A stretch of DNA of 64,000 nt from Hymenolepis diminuta (GCA_900708905.1 CAADRB010000063.1:626211-690210), one strand, 5' to 3'. Positions 1 through 12,770 are shown, counted from the first letter of the stretch. The notes: generated by a model not told the origin, from the sequence alone. Made by a program: numbers and translations.

Positions 1-39
1 TTAAAAAGATTGAAAACGGGGCATTGAAGCCTTTTTTGA

Positions 40-190
40 GGAAGCAGTGATCTCGTAGATAGTGCAATAGCATTGATTACTTTTCCGCGAACACTCGTTT
101 ACAATTGACAGAAATACAATTCAACGTTCTCATTCGAATTCCCTTGATGTGTGTGTGTGTGCTTGTGTGTTGACGTTGTTGGCTGTTTTA
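40..190 (-). repeat. Dispersed repeat family III, partial copy
   Basis: By-eye similarity to the reverse complement of 2080-2290 and to 21880-21970 and 49850-49940. The shared core is a stretch like GTGATCTCGTAGATAGTGCA followed by CTTTTCCGCGAACA and, further on, AATTCCCTTGATG. The copy is diverged and has no open reading frame. A short TG-rich run follows at about 147-170. The ends are approximate. Confidence 0.35.
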
Positions 191-2079
191 AGTGACAACC
201 TGCTCAAATCAAAGACTTTATTGGCATCTCCCCATCTTTTACCCTACAACTTTTCCTGAGTCATCAGGCATCGGGAATTGAGTTTTGAAGTTTATAATCT
301 CAGTATCATTTAGCATTCAAAAAGTATTTTTTGTTTTTAACAGGTAAATGCCGCCTCATCATCGAGTTAAGGTGGAAAAAAGGCCTCAGATAAACCAGCT
401 GGTAATCAAATATTCATTTAAGCTTAAGTATTAACAGACATGCGGGCGTTGATGACACATTATTTAAGACAAACCATTAATGAGTTAGCATCCATAACCT
501 TAAGGAACCATTCGTAGATATCTAATTTCAACACTGTCTCACTCAGATTCCTCTAAAAAATTTCTTCCATCTGATCTAGAAGAGATCGGTTTAATTTTCA
601 AATTAAAATGTGATTTGGGCAAGAAGGAACAAAGCTTTCAGTATTAAATTTATCGGAAGGGAATAAGAGTGAAATATGAGAATTTCGATCTTGAAATAAA
701 CTTTTCTAGGAATTCGAATTGTAGTTTTGGTCTAATTGCCTTTTACACCTATGGGAGAGTTAAGGAGTTCATTTCGATTAAAGATTTTTATTGGGCAATA
801 ATTGCACTAGATATCTTGTTCTACAATGGATGAATGATTGTATTCAACTTCATTTTCAACATTGTATGTTTCATTAACCAACAATAATTTATTTGACCCT
901 GAGGGAAAGTTTTAACCTCCATTTATACAATTTCAGAATTTGGTTGGTGGCACCACTTTCATCTTCATACCTGTTGAACGTTTAAGTGGCATAAGCTGAA
1001 ATTTGGACCTTTTCTACAAGCTAAGATAAAATTTAGTTGAACCGCTCTTAATAAGATATCATTTATCCGACTTCTCATTCCCTACATTGTTAAAAGCATC
1101 CTAACTGATTTCAACCAGTTGCTCATGACCAAAAGTTACGAATTTATCACAATGACATGATTTACCACCCAAATTAATCAATCTGGTTAATAAATTCTAT
1201 GTATTATATTCGGAAACTCACCCAGGAACCACGGATTCGATTCCCCCACTTTGGAAAATTAGGAAATCTAATGGATCCGAAATCAAACACAGAAAAGCTC
1301 TCTTTCTTCATTTGACCCCCTTTTGTTCATTTGATTTAATTGTTTTCGCATTTGGATACTTTTCTGAGGTCATAAAGTATCTGCTTTTTTCCATAAGCAA
1401 CAATTACAATTATGCAATCAGATGTAGTAATCAATGTATTTATGCAGATTTATAGGGAACAGCAATAAAGCTGAGAGATATTAGCATGAACTTAAGTCAG
1501 TTAACTTCATCACATCATAGTTAAGTAACATTTTGTGAGAATTATAAAGGTGTGAAAGGTGGATTGAGACAATCCGCTTCAATTAGGATGATTCGCAGTT
1601 TCGAATTTTCTCATGGTTGATTAAGAATTTGCAAAAGTGTGGAAGAAATTAATTGTATTTTGTGCTGGTATTGATATGAGTAAAAGAAAGACTTAGATTG
1701 TGACTTGACATAATTCTTCATGGTGTTATGTGTTTCGGTTGCATATTATTATCTGCTTAAAAGGGTGAAAAATGATGATGTTTTTAACTCTCATCAATTT
1801 GGTTTAAGGGAAATTTTGGTCATTTAATGAAAGCTTGATGGATGGCATACTTGCCCATGGGTCTCTTATCATTAACTATAGACCCCCTCTAAAATATTCT
1901 TGAGCAAGAATTATTAATACTTTTTACAAAGTGGGATTGAGAAGTAACTTTTCATAAAGATCTTCAGATTTCTTGATGTAAAAGAACATGGCAACTTATT
2001 GGCACGCTACAAAGTTTAAAAACCATTTGTTTGACGCCTAAGACAACTAGAAAGAAAGGTTACACGATATCATGGCTTT
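191..2079. other. Non-coding stretch, no gene seen
   Basis: AT-rich DNA with stops in all frames and no exon flanked by convincing splice sites. I see no RNA gene. It is probably intergenic sequence downstream of the minus-strand Iroquois gene. Confidence 0.5.
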
Positions 2080-2575
2080 TCAGTCGAAAAATCAAGGAAG
2101 TCTTTTGCTTGGCCAAGTCATCATAATTAGAACAAACATAAAAGCGTAAGTCACCGCCTCAAAAGAATTTAAGCAAAAAATCGTGAAGTTCGAAGCTGCT
2201 AACTGCAGACTAATGTTCTTGAGAAAGAAAGCAATGCTCTTGCCCTATCGACGAGGTCGTTGGTTTAGATATGTAACGATCAACAAGAAAGTCCAATGCT
2301 CAAGTTCCAGTTGCTTTAAGTCAAATGAAAACAAGGGTGGTTACAATACTTATACCAGAATTTCACTGTCAACAATAACATCAGATTCAATCTGAGCCTC
2401 TTCAATGGACCATGTGATAAACCAATAAGATATCTTCTGACCTGGGAAGAGATATAAAATCCCGAATTCAATGGACCACATTTCCCAACTCTTTCCTCAA
2501 AGCTATTTCCTCTCTGCTTAGTTATGCATCCACTTCTCTGAATGGTAAAATGTATGTTATCTTTGTTACTGATCA
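2080..2575 (+). repeat. Dispersed repeat family III, long copy
   Basis: Collinear similarity to 47150-47590. Matching landmarks in the same order are a GAAGTTCGAAGCTGCTAACT-like segment, a CTATCGACGA segment, a GCCTCTTCAATGGACCA-like segment, AAATCCCGAATTC, and a final ATGGTAAAATGTATG-like segment. A third, partial copy in the same orientation lies at 11540-11760. The short ORFs on both strands here overlap the repeat and are not conserved between copies, so they are not taken as genes. Confidence 0.5.
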
Positions 2576-3339
2576 GATTCGTTTGTGTCATTACAGACGC
2601 ACATGGTCTGATCGCTACAGAGACCGTTAAGAACCCAAATGCAAATCTCGAGACCTTGGAGTCTCCAATGAATTACCAAGTGAAATAAGAAACTGCAGAC
2701 AAATGATTCGAATATCAAGCAAAATAACCCATTTTCACTTTTTATACTTATTATTTATAATAAAGACTGAGACATAATTGAGCGACTTCAATTTTCATAT
2801 CAGCTTTCTTATTGAAATGAACAGACTTCTTCCAGTTTCTAATATATTAAAACACAACAGCTTCTTTGGATACACGTGTTCATTACTGTGCAAAGTTTAA
2901 TTTTTAATGCGTAGGTTAAGGAGGATGTATAATGCATATGTTGATCTATTTCCTATATTCTACTCAATATTGAAATAAAAAAACTACAGTCTATTTGTGT
3001 ACCGGCTCAATTCATGAGATAAATTATTACAACGTTCCCAATATGATTTCTTAGTTGTCTAAATTCTGTTTAGATACTACTCAATCACTTGTATGAGATT
3101 TATCTCCCTATCCGATTATTTTACTCACTAATATCTACCAAGTGAATATACAATACATTATTATTATGTGAAACCTTGTACAATTTCCCCGACTTATTTT
3201 GGGGTTTAAAACATCAAATGCATTTGTAACAGCAGCAAAAAAAAATAATTTAATTAATCTAACGAATTGAGCAGTAAGTATAACAAAAAGTATGCGCCGA
3301 TCAGTCTAAGACAGTACTAATCCCATTGGCAAAGCTGTT

Positions 3340-3600
3340 TTTGGAGCCTTAGGCTAGACCCCCTAGAACTAATGATCTACTAAGGCCATCAAGAAAAAAC
3401 ATCCTTTTCCGAGCAAGAAGACCGAGAGTAAGATTGGACAGTTGGAAATGAATGTGAGGGGAAAGGAGGAAGGAGTTGGATGAGAAATTGGGAGTATAGG
3501 GGTAGGTGTCAGTACTAAGTGAGGACAATCCGGGGTGTGATAGACATGCGAAAGAAGTTACGATAAGAATGTTGACAGAGTTTGCATTTTTTGGTTGTTG
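3340..3600 (+). repeat. Dispersed repeat family II, copy 1
   Basis: Similar to 15880-16150 along its length. Shared landmarks are GAACTAATGATCTACTA near 3367, TTTTCCGAGCAAGAAGAC near 3403, a purine-rich middle (GGGGAAAGGAGGAAGGAG), and an end like GTGATAGACATGCGAAAGAAG followed by ACGATAA. No ORF of note. It may be a non-autonomous mobile element, but terminal repeats and target duplications were not identified. Confidence 0.5.
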
Positions 3601-3875
3601 ATTCTAAACTTACTATATATATCATATCTATTTAAATATTAGAAATAATACTTTCTCAACTTCCTCTTAATAGATTTTTAATACAACTGGTTCAAAACTA
3701 ATTTGTTTCTACCACTGTCGAAAATTTTCATTTTTCCACTCTATGCTCTTAAAATCAGTTATAAGTCCGTTCATTTTCCGTTTTATATAACTATAACTAA
3801 GTTTATATTTGCGGTAAAATATTTAGAATATTTAATATCTCTGATTTAAACATTAATAATAATAATTTGCATTGA

Positions 3876-3881
3876 TTTATT
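3876..3881 (-). terminator. Candidate polyadenylation signal of the Iroquois gene
   Basis: AATAAA on the minus strand, about 145 bases beyond the stop codon at 4027. It is the nearest canonical hexamer downstream of the gene, and lies just beyond a 34-base near-palindrome (3893-3926). A six-base motif is common in AT-rich DNA, so the call is weak. Confidence 0.35.
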
Positions 3882-3892
3882 ACCTTGTTATC

Positions 3893-3926
3893 TTCTATTT
3901 CTATTTATAAATAAATAGAAATAGAA
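3893..3926. repeat. Perfect 16-base inverted repeat with 2-base spacer
   Basis: Left arm TTCTATTTCTATTTAT, spacer AA, and right arm its exact reverse complement. It would form an AT-only hairpin or cruciform. It sits in the presumed 3' UTR of the Iroquois gene, between the stop codon and the candidate AATAAA. Confidence 0.8.
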
Positions 3927-4026
3927 TTTATAAATATAAAATTATTTTCTTCAAACACTCTTTAATAATTCAATTATATTTGTTCCAAGCATTTCATAAA
4001 ACATAAATAAAGTTAGATATTTTTTC

Positions 4027-7000
4027 TCAAGAATCATTCTTTGAATCAATGCCATTTCTGTGGATTTTGGATTTTTCATCAACCAGGTCTGCAAGAGACC
4101 AGATTCTTGCAGATGATGTGGACTGTGGGGAAGTCGACTCTGGTTTGAATCCTATATCCGACTCGGATCCATTGCTAATCAATCGATCCCTGATATCCCT
4201 AACTATCTGACTGAGCAGTATAGTTTGAACCTGCGTCGCCAACGCCCGAACAATATTTGGATCTGCATTCCAACAGAGTGATTCACCTGGTGGGAAAGTC
4301 AGAGGAGGATGTTGAATAGGTTGAGGAGGTGGGGGTGGAGGTTGATGATGAATAGGAGGTTGAGGAATCGATCTATTTTTAGCACTCCAGGTCAATCGAT
4401 TATCTTTCTTTAGACGTCTTCGAGCATTAGCAAACCAAGTCGAAACCTGAGTTAGATTCATTCTTGTAACTGTTGCTAGCATCACTTTCTCTTCCTTAGT
4501 TGGATAAGGATTCTTACGATGCTCATAAAGCCAGTTCTTTAAGTAGCATGTTGTTTCACGAGAGGAGGTTTTCTTCCTGATTGGAATTCCTTCCCTGATT
4601 TGAAAAAAAGATATAGCTTGAAATTCTCGAATGAATCGAAGAGTGGTTACAGTTTTAGAGAAAAGTATTACCGGTTATCGTCTAGATCACTGTGATTAAA
4701 AAGCCGATGCTCGGTTTCCCTGAAATTCCCGGGAAATTGAAGGGTCTAAAATATGTCGACATGAAATTAGTTCTCAAACTGCTAATAGCTCGTTGATTCT
4801 CACATAAGACTGTTGGGTGTGATAGGCTGAGGGCAGTAGCCCACCCTGTTAAATGTAAATTCATTATTTAAAATGACAATATGGCCCACCGCATATCCTG
4901 CTAGGTAACGCACACTATAAATGAGAGACCCCCCATACTCTCAACGTGCCTGTTAAAATCAGAGACTAGATGTCACACACTTCGATGTGACGTTGGTGTG
5001 ATTTCTGATATTTATCTCTCTCTATTTCTATCATAACTGATAGATGCCTTAAAAATCTCTAGGAGGGGTCTTTCTTTTTCCACCTACGTTGCAAATTGAG
5101 CTCTACCTACAGCAGTGAGCTTGTATTTTTCACTAATAGCCCCATTTCAGCCTGTGATTTTGTTATAATTTCTTTTTTTTCATTAATTACGTTTTAAGCA
5201 AAAAATGCAAATTTGGAATAAATAATTTTGACTTAATGATGTACCTTAAAAACACCGAAAGCTTTCCACACTTACTGGAATCTTTTCCGGAGGGAATGGG
5301 CAATTTGGTTCAATTGTTAGAGGACTGGAAGCTGGACGTTTGACGCCGGTTAAAAGTTCCCCCATTGGGTTCAAGGGAATTTCTGAAAGTTGTGGGGGCG
5401 ATTTCATGCTTCCCAGAGGTCGATTGAGAACAGTAGTTAATTTCTGGGGAGGGGAGACTGAAAGATGGGTCCCAGCTATAAATATCAAACTATACATAAA
5501 TAAAGAGATATAATAAACAAAAAAGAAGCAATTTGATAAATTGAATGGCATGGCCAAACATGGCAAGAAATATCATGGATCGAATCATGCAGATCGAACA
5601 TTGATTACGGCTTCATCTTGTGAATTCTCCCTTTTTAAAAATAGAGGCAACACAATACTCCCGATTTCAAGTAAAGTAAATTCTGCTGCACTGACTTCAT
5701 TACCCGTTTTATACTTTATCGGACCTTGTTTTTCCAAGGTTGAAACATGTAATAAGCCTTTTGCCCTTCCATGGTCAATAAGTTTAAAAACTCAATTAAT
5801 TAATTAATCTGCTCGATGCAATTAGATATTGTGTACTTTTCGCATTTAGTTATTTAATGTTAGATATTAAAAGTATTTAAAATGATCTACTAAAACAGTA
5901 TTGTCTGTGTTTAATCCTTTCTAACTGTTTGAAATTATACTTGCCCAAATTTGAGCTTTTTTATCTCGTTTTAATTATACATTTTATAAAATTTTACATT
6001 ACTTTACGCTTGAAAAATAAATATTTGAAAATCTACATTTCCAAGCAACTTGAATCTGCTGAAAATGTAAAATAATTAAACATAATCTGTTTTTATTCCT
6101 TTAAAAAATATTTACACTTTGATTTTGATAACCCACTTGTAACATAGGTGATGCAATTACGGTAATTACATTTGTTATCTCGACGTTTACAAGGCATGGT
6201 TACTGTCATAATCACATTCAATTAATTTGCTTCCTGAAGAACCAAATACCATTCAATTTTACTGAGTATTCTTTTCAGGGTTAAAATTGAGCAATTTTCT
6301 CTTTTCGCCTTAAGGTCAATTTGGGGGATTCTGAAAATGTTAAGATAGAAGCATAAATTTAAACTCCTTCACCTTGATTCCATACATCCTCAACAAGATC
6401 TCGCATACTTTTAACACGGCATTTTAGTATTTTAGAGAAATGTAGAATAAAGGGTTGAATAGTGAATATATTTATTATTAATATTAAAGACCGAACTTTT
6501 CGAGACCATAACCTCTATCGATCCCTTTAAAAATGGGAGAACTTGTACTCAAATATACTTCACGTTCAATATCTAATCTTCTATAAAATATAACCTATGG
6601 ACTTGTTTATGCCTCCAATTCGGATAACTTTGTTGTTGAGGGTAGTTATTTAAAATTATTAAAATATTGTCAATGGCAATTGCAATTATTAAAATTGAAC
6701 TTCAGAATAGTAGGAACTTATAAGTTAAAAAGTAAGAAGTATGAGAATCAATGAAACGAACATTCTAATTAAGTAAGATCCCGGACTTCGTTTGTTTCTT
6801 CTTCTCCTTCACCTCTTATTGAACTATTCCAGCACCTTTGTGAGTGAAAAATGTGAGCGTTTTCCTTTGCCAAAGATGGTAAGAAGTAAATTATTCAATA
6901 AAATAATTCAGCAGTCTTTTGGTTGATTTCAAAGTCCTTTTAACTGAATTAACTTTTGATATTCATTGGCACTGCATACTGTGACAAACGCTTATTGTTT

Positions 7001-7315
7001 ATTTGATCTTGCCCTTATTTAAAATCCCGTTTTTTAATACAGAGATGAATCTAGGGGTACTAGTTTCATTATATCTAATTTCTATATGAAATAAAGAGTG
7101 TAGGGGCAAAATCAAAATTTGGAACACATACCATTTTCAATCAAGGATCTAATTCCCTCATTGCTTTCATCACGGGCTTTTAAGTTCTGAGATGCAGCAT
7201 TGAGCAGATGTCTAAGTATCAGAGGATTTTGTTCCATCAGTCGTAACCAGGCCTCACCCTCTCCAGGTGGAGGCGGTGGTGGTGTTAAGGAAGTTGTCCC
7301 AGGTGTTAGTTCCAT
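4027..7315 (-). CDS. Iroquois-class TALE homeobox transcription factor
   Basis: Sequence-specific nuclear transcription factor; the family patterns embryonic territories and neural tissue. Proposed coding exons are 7132-7315, 5276-5475, 4672-4709 and 4027-4594 (990 nt, 329 residues). The start ATG at 7315 follows an in-frame TGA. Introns 1 and 2 have good sites: donor G|GTATGT, acceptor ATTTATAG, donor CCA|GTAAGT. The homeodomain spans about residues 147-207. It shows the TALE loop (HRKNPYP) and recognition helix [13 protein letters not shown] with Ala at position 50, which is diagnostic of Iroquois. The family's IRO motif appears near the end as IWSLADL (about 305-311). A proline/histidine/glutamine-rich linker lies between them. 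The N-terminal part contains a six-proline run and is otherwise unrecognised. The protein is shorter than the typical 400-700 residues of the family. The 38-nt third exon is inferred from reading phase (0 in, 2 out) and encodes a DLD triplet reminiscent of residues just before the homeodomain in other members. The assignment of class is near certain; the third exon is moderate. Confidence 0.93.
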
Positions 7316-7510
7316 GTTTCAACTCTCGATTTTGTGAACTGCTGCGGTTTGTACTTGTTTTGCTGGTTTTAAACGACTCTTTACAGATAATGCGTCGGTA
7401 AGGCAGCACGCGCGGTGCGGTGCTACTCCCCGCCAAGTGCGAACGTTTTTGAATGCGCGCTTGAGTATTCGGTAACACGCACGCACTCACACGCGATAAG
7501 CATGAAAGTT
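7316..7510 (-). promoter_or_regulatory. CpG-rich 5' UTR/promoter region of the Iroquois gene
   Basis: A short GC- and CpG-rich patch (about 7385-7505) with several GCGC, CGCACG and ACACGCG words stands out from AT-rich surroundings, directly upstream of the Iroquois start codon. Its position suits a proximal promoter and 5' UTR. No TATA box or start site could be fixed. Confidence 0.4.
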
Positions 7511-10500
7511 CATGAACTGCATTAAAGCGAAAAGAAATGAAAATGTTACATTTCAAAAGTTACTTATATTTTTGACCTACCACCATCTAAATTTCACTAC
7601 TTTCCACTAATTTAGCACTTTGTTATATAAATATATTAGTAACGTACTTAACTGAAAATGAGAAATTTGAAATTCCACTTCCATCATTAAAATTTCCAAA
7701 CCTTGATGAAATTGAATCTGACAAATTCGCGTGCATAAAATGTATTGAATCATACTGGGTGAAAACATTTGAACATAAAGCTATGTATTGATATTTATTC
7801 CTTTTTACGATTCATTGCTGCATAATAACGTACAGCAAGGCAAAGTATGATTTTTTTATGGAAGGCATGTGAAATTGAGCAACGGTAAAGTTTGGAAGAG
7901 AGGACATCAAAAGGGTCTTACCTTAAAGGATTTTCGTTTTCGAGTTTTATTCTTAATGAGCAGTGCATTTTCTTATATTTCCAAGTAGATATTTCATTAT
8001 TCATTCCCTGGATTACTGATCATATTTCTATGCACAATGTGCAGGGCTTACCGACTAGGTAATTAATAGGATGGCCTCTCTTACCACCTCATTACATTTT
8101 TTGCTTCCCGGGGCGGAGAAAGCAGAATGATCTTAATTTAACTAGCTATTCTAAAGATAGCAGAGCTGCCGGAACAGGGTTCATCCTATTTGAACTCTAA
8201 TAATTACAATTTATGTTTAAGTTTTTACAATTAGCTTACAACTTATAAATAACAAGTTAAAATATATAGTGATCTGTAGATTATTATTACCTATGAAATA
8301 ATTATGAGATTTACCAAAGACTAAAAGTATACTCACGGTTTTTTAAAAATGTTTAGTGCCAAAAATAAACACTATGAACGCTGCTTAACTCAATTTTGAC
8401 TTTCCTGCATAAATATTTGTGAATCAAGAGTGATTTGATTTGATGTTAAATGAGGGAAAATTAAGTTAAAATCAACTTTAACAATGCAGTTCCCTGCGCA
8501 TTTACACTTTTACAGTACATATTCGTTTTTATGTTTTTTGTACTTTAATAAAATAAGAAACTTCGCAATATAGATAGTTCTTACGATATGCGTACAAAAT
8601 CGTCTTTAGGTTGTTATGGTAATCAGAAAGTGCAGACTCCGGACATTCGTATTATCTTTACCCTTTATAATTATGTGCTTTTAATAAAGTATGCGTTAAA
8701 GAAAAGTGTTATTTGAATAATTATAAATAAGTAAGCAATATGAGGTTGCAATCAAAAATGCATATTTGATCTCTTATTAGGTACTGGCGGCATTAATGGG
8801 TATGTAGCCAATAGGAGATTCGCGCGAACATTCCCCATAACTACGATTGGTCGCTGTGTAAAGAGGAAAAATATGGGAATAGGCTTAGTAAAATACGAGA
8901 TTTTATTGGCGAATAAATCATTGATGTGACATTCTGATTAAAATTAATGATTTCTTTTTAATCTTGGAAAATTCAAAATTCTTTAACTCCAGCATGCCTT
9001 TAATGCAACTAATGAACTTAAAATAACGATTATTATTAAACGCTGAACAATTTATGTAGTAACGTAATTTATTGATAAAATCTATATTACTTGATTTTCT
9101 GAGCATGTTGAATCAAACACTGCTGTGTCAGTATTTGTATCAATTTCCATTTATCGCTAATTTAGTTTAAACATCCCTTTTTACTTTGCCCATTAAATCA
9201 AAAGGCCATTTAAAAGAAGTATTCAACTATCCATATTTCATTTACCAAGTAGAGAGAAGCAAACTTCGATATTTTGATATTTCGATCCCGGATTCAACTA
9301 TATCTGCATTTTTCAAGTTACAATTGGCGCTGCTCTGTCCTTTACTCTTCATGGCTGGATTATTTGAGGGCTTTCCGTTTATGAAAAGTTTATTAGGGCC
9401 TGGAAACAGTTAAACCAGATATATTTACACAACTGAGGGTTCGTTCTCTACTGAATTTGCAGTTCACAAAACAGTTCACATTCAATTGATAGTGGAAGAA
9501 ATTATACACCTAGAATTAAACAAGTTACGGCAGTAGCACCGTTCTATTCTTTGAAGTTACATGGCAATATCTATTCATTTGACTATTTCCAACATCTGAG
9601 GTGATATTTTTTAACAGCTTGGCAATTGTATGAACCGCTATCCATTGGCCAGATCCTATCGCCATGCACATATAGGCCAGTCATTCAAAATCCAACGGAG
9701 ACCCAAATACTCGTCCAACAATACTTCCTCTTCAACTTTAATTCTAACTTCCCAGCTTGATACCGACTGTCTTTTAACTATTTCGCCTGCCTATCGAATC
9801 TAATATAAAAATATAAGTTGTACTCTTCCACTTAGCTCTGCTTCGACGTTCTCTGCTTCTTACTTACATCTATTTAATTCTCTCCACTTCAACTACAGCC
9901 GGTCAATTCTTACAGTCAAGTCCTTCTTCTACCACTCTTTATCTGCATCCCTTTCTCTTTCTTTCTAAATGATAAGTCAAATTAATGTACTACTGTTACT
10001 AATCCTGTGACTTTCTTCTTACTCTAGGTGGCACCGTGTTTAGTGACTCTAGTATTTAGCCTCTATAAGCTGCGATTTGCAGCTGGTATTAACTGACCTA
10101 TTGATTATATGTTGTCCCACCATTTCAGTTGCATATCCTCACTAGTGGGACAATACAAATATTTTTTAACATGGCAGAACCTACCAGAATTCACTAAAAG
10201 TGAACTCGCACACTAATAAAATTTCTTCTGCAATACGTTAGAATTCGAGAATCATTTATATTTTTAAATCTTGAGTATTATTCTAATTAAAGCTGCACTA
10301 AAACATAATCCTAACATCAGGCTTTCCGCATTCAAAGTATATCATTTTGCATTAATAATATTAATTAATATAACAAATAATAAAATATTCATGACGTATT
10401 ACTTCTGACTATGTACTTAAAGTAGCACTAGTGTTGATAGTCAATTTTGAATTTAGCGCTGTCAGTCCCATCTATAATCCCTTGGTCGTAATTTGATATA

Positions 10501-10690
10501 AATAAATCAGGGTGGTACAATGAACACCTGGAAAAAATAAACCGGTTTACGAACTCTTAAAATCACACTCATGAGTCTGAGTGAAATAAAAGGATCGAAC
10601 ATTACAACTTCAACACCATGTTCTGGAATTCAAGTAAAATGGCGTCCTGACTTCACACCTCCTTATTGTTGACGTTTCCCTTATTTGTCT
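7511..10690. other. Non-coding stretch, no gene seen
   Basis: AT-rich DNA upstream of the Iroquois gene. A pair of CCAAT words in opposite orientations (about 8809 and 8846) flanks a GCGCGAA patch, and may be regulatory. A 75-codon ORF at 9186-9413 lacks splice sites and recognisable features and is not called. Confidence 0.45.
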
Positions 10691-11010
10691 CGGTTGTCAT
10701 TCCCCCTATTCTGATTTTAAAGAACTCGCAGAAGTTTTCGTTTGGTCATGGGCAATAAAAATCCGTTCAGTAAGCTCTGAATGCCGCGAAGAGGAAGACA
10801 AATTCTGATATATGAAAATTGGAAAACGGGAACATAAAGTCGTGGGCTGAAGTAAAAGACGTGCCACCCGGATCCAAATATCACATTTTCTAAAGGAATC
10901 CCCTCAATTAACCACCAGTGAACTGTTTTATTGTTCTCTCATATTCAGTTGGTTATCAGCGACGAAAAATTGTAAAGTTATTTTGATTTGCCTTAGGTAA
11001 TAATTAAAGC
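10690..11010 (+). repeat. Dispersed repeat family I, diverged copy
   Basis: Shares the segment CGTTCAGTAAGCTCTGAATG, followed by a CGCGAAGAGG-like stretch, with the 26740-27120 copy, and ends in the family's TGATTTGCCTTAGGTAATAAT-like tail. It is strongly diverged from the 26.7 kb and 33.7 kb pair. No coding capacity. Confidence 0.4.
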
Positions 11011-11539
11011 AGTTAGCCTTCATTTTTGTGCGACAGGAACTAAATCACTTCACACATAGTTTTTAGTATTAAACACTTGTAGATTATAAAAAACCATCCA
11101 GTGATAAAGTACGATATTGACCTGCACTTGAAGTAAAATTTTTAATAAAAAACATCCTTCAAATTTTTGCCAATCTTCACAAAAACAAAGAAGAGACTGG
11201 AGAGAAGACGGTTGTGACAAGAAGGTTTACTGGCAGAAACCTACCAAGTTTCGCAGGTAGAAAAATAACGAAATTACGACTAAATATTTCGATTCACCGT
11301 GGATAAAGGAAAATGTCACTACTGATATTTTTGATTAAAATTATTCTTCTATTCAGAATTTCTCTCCTGAGCTATATAATTTCAAATATATAAATTAAAA
11401 TGGATGATAATTCTTCTTGGAATCTCGCAGCAGAGTTTCAAAGAAAAAGACTTCTCTATTGGGCTACGAAGAGTGGAAAGAGCCATCATAGTTCTCTTAC
11501 CCTAAAAGTTATAGCGAATTATAGGAGAGAAGACCAATG

Positions 11540-11760
11540 CAAAATTATGGCGAAGGTAAATTAAGATGCCCAAGAAATCTTTGGTTTAGCCAATTTGTCA
11601 TGACTTAAATAGCCAGCAAAGTCGAATACATCTCTGGAAGTGCGAAACCACCTCAAGAGAATTCAAGCTAAAACCGTGAACTGCAAGACTATTGATTTTA
11701 TGCTGACGGTGACAGCAACGCTATTGCACTATTGGCGGAAAGAGTGAGTAGTAGTCCTTA
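11540..11760 (+). repeat. Dispersed repeat family III, partial copy
   Basis: Shares with 2080-2290 a CTCAAGAGAATTCAAGC-like segment, then AAACCGTGAACTGCAAGACT, then a CTATTGCACTATTGGCGGAA segment. Same orientation as the 2.1 kb and 47.2 kb copies. Confidence 0.4.
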
Positions 11761-12159
11761 CCTCTTAAGCGCATTTCATGTTCATATTTATACAAATTCT
11801 TTAATTTCATTTTTTTGTGAAACAACATATTAAGTACTATGTATTAACAAGTAAGCAATAAAAAGCGCTCAGAAAATTGACAAAATATTTATTTTTCTTA
11901 AAGTGCAGTATACCATATAATCAGGAAAATATCTTTTCCTGATATTTTTTTACTTATCTTTTCAATTTTTAGAACACTTTAAAATATTTTTATTACTACA
12001 ACTTTAAATTAAAATCACTTCAAATCGACCATACACTTGCACTCTTTTTATTAAATTCACATGTTTGTTTGCTCAGACAACAGAGGCGGTTAGTAAAATT
12101 AATTCCCCTAAACACATTTTTTCTGCAATATCCCAACTAATCAACTAATCTCACAGTAT

Positions 12160-12770
12160 CTCTAGCGTGGGATACAAGCACTCTCTCTCTCGGAGTGTTT
12201 GTTCGAATGAGCGAGCGATGGAATGCGCGCGAGATTTAAACCCACCCCTCCCCCATCTAAACACTAGAATGTACAAATTAATTGTAGACGACCAGTTGTG
12301 TCTTCCCAACTACCCACCCCTTCTCCTCCTCCTCCCCTTGTCCACGTGTTCATTTGGCTAATTGAAGTGGTTTTGAGTTGAATCGAGTCGAGGTGGGATA
12401 AGGGGGGTAGGTAGCACAATAAATCCCCTCTCATTTAAATTTTTATCTCCCTCCTCCTCTCCATCCCAATGACAGTGACAGAGTTGATAGCGAATGTGAT
12501 TGTATGCAGTTGTGAAAAAAACTAACGCACAGCATGGACGTGATTGTTGATGTGAATGTCAAAGTAGTTAAACTTGTCCTACTCAAAGCTCTCTCTCTGA
12601 GAAAGCGGTAGTCGTGAGATGGTAATTAATGACAATCAACACCCCCCTTCGATTCTTTTCTCTTTGCGGAATGCTGAAATTATTTGTGTGTGATTGTGTA
12701 TACGTTGACAGAGTGGGGTGTGAAATTTAGGAGAAGATAAATGAGAGAGAGAGAGGGTTGTTTTGGTTGG
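12160..12770. promoter_or_regulatory. GA/CT-rich, promoter-like block
   Basis: CTCTCTCTCTCTC near 12180, a GAGCGAGCG/GCGCGCGAG patch near 12210-12232, long CCTCCTCCTCC pyrimidine tracts, and an (AG) run at about 12743-12755. Such GAGA-type composition is common in animal regulatory DNA. It lies about 5 kb upstream of the Iroquois start and could be an enhancer or a promoter for an unseen exon. The 64-codon ORF at 12167 is mostly low-complexity and not called. Confidence 0.3.

Noticed and set aside
1220..1260. tRNA B-box-like sequence (GGATTCGATTCCCC)
   Set aside because: No cloverleaf or A-box could be folded around it.
2183..2591. Overlapping 70- and 91-codon ORFs on both strands
   Set aside because: Both lie in repeat family III and are not conserved in the copy at 47150.
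12167..12361. 64-codon plus-strand ORF
   Set aside because: Its middle and end are low-complexity Pro/Leu/Ser sequence from CT-rich DNA.
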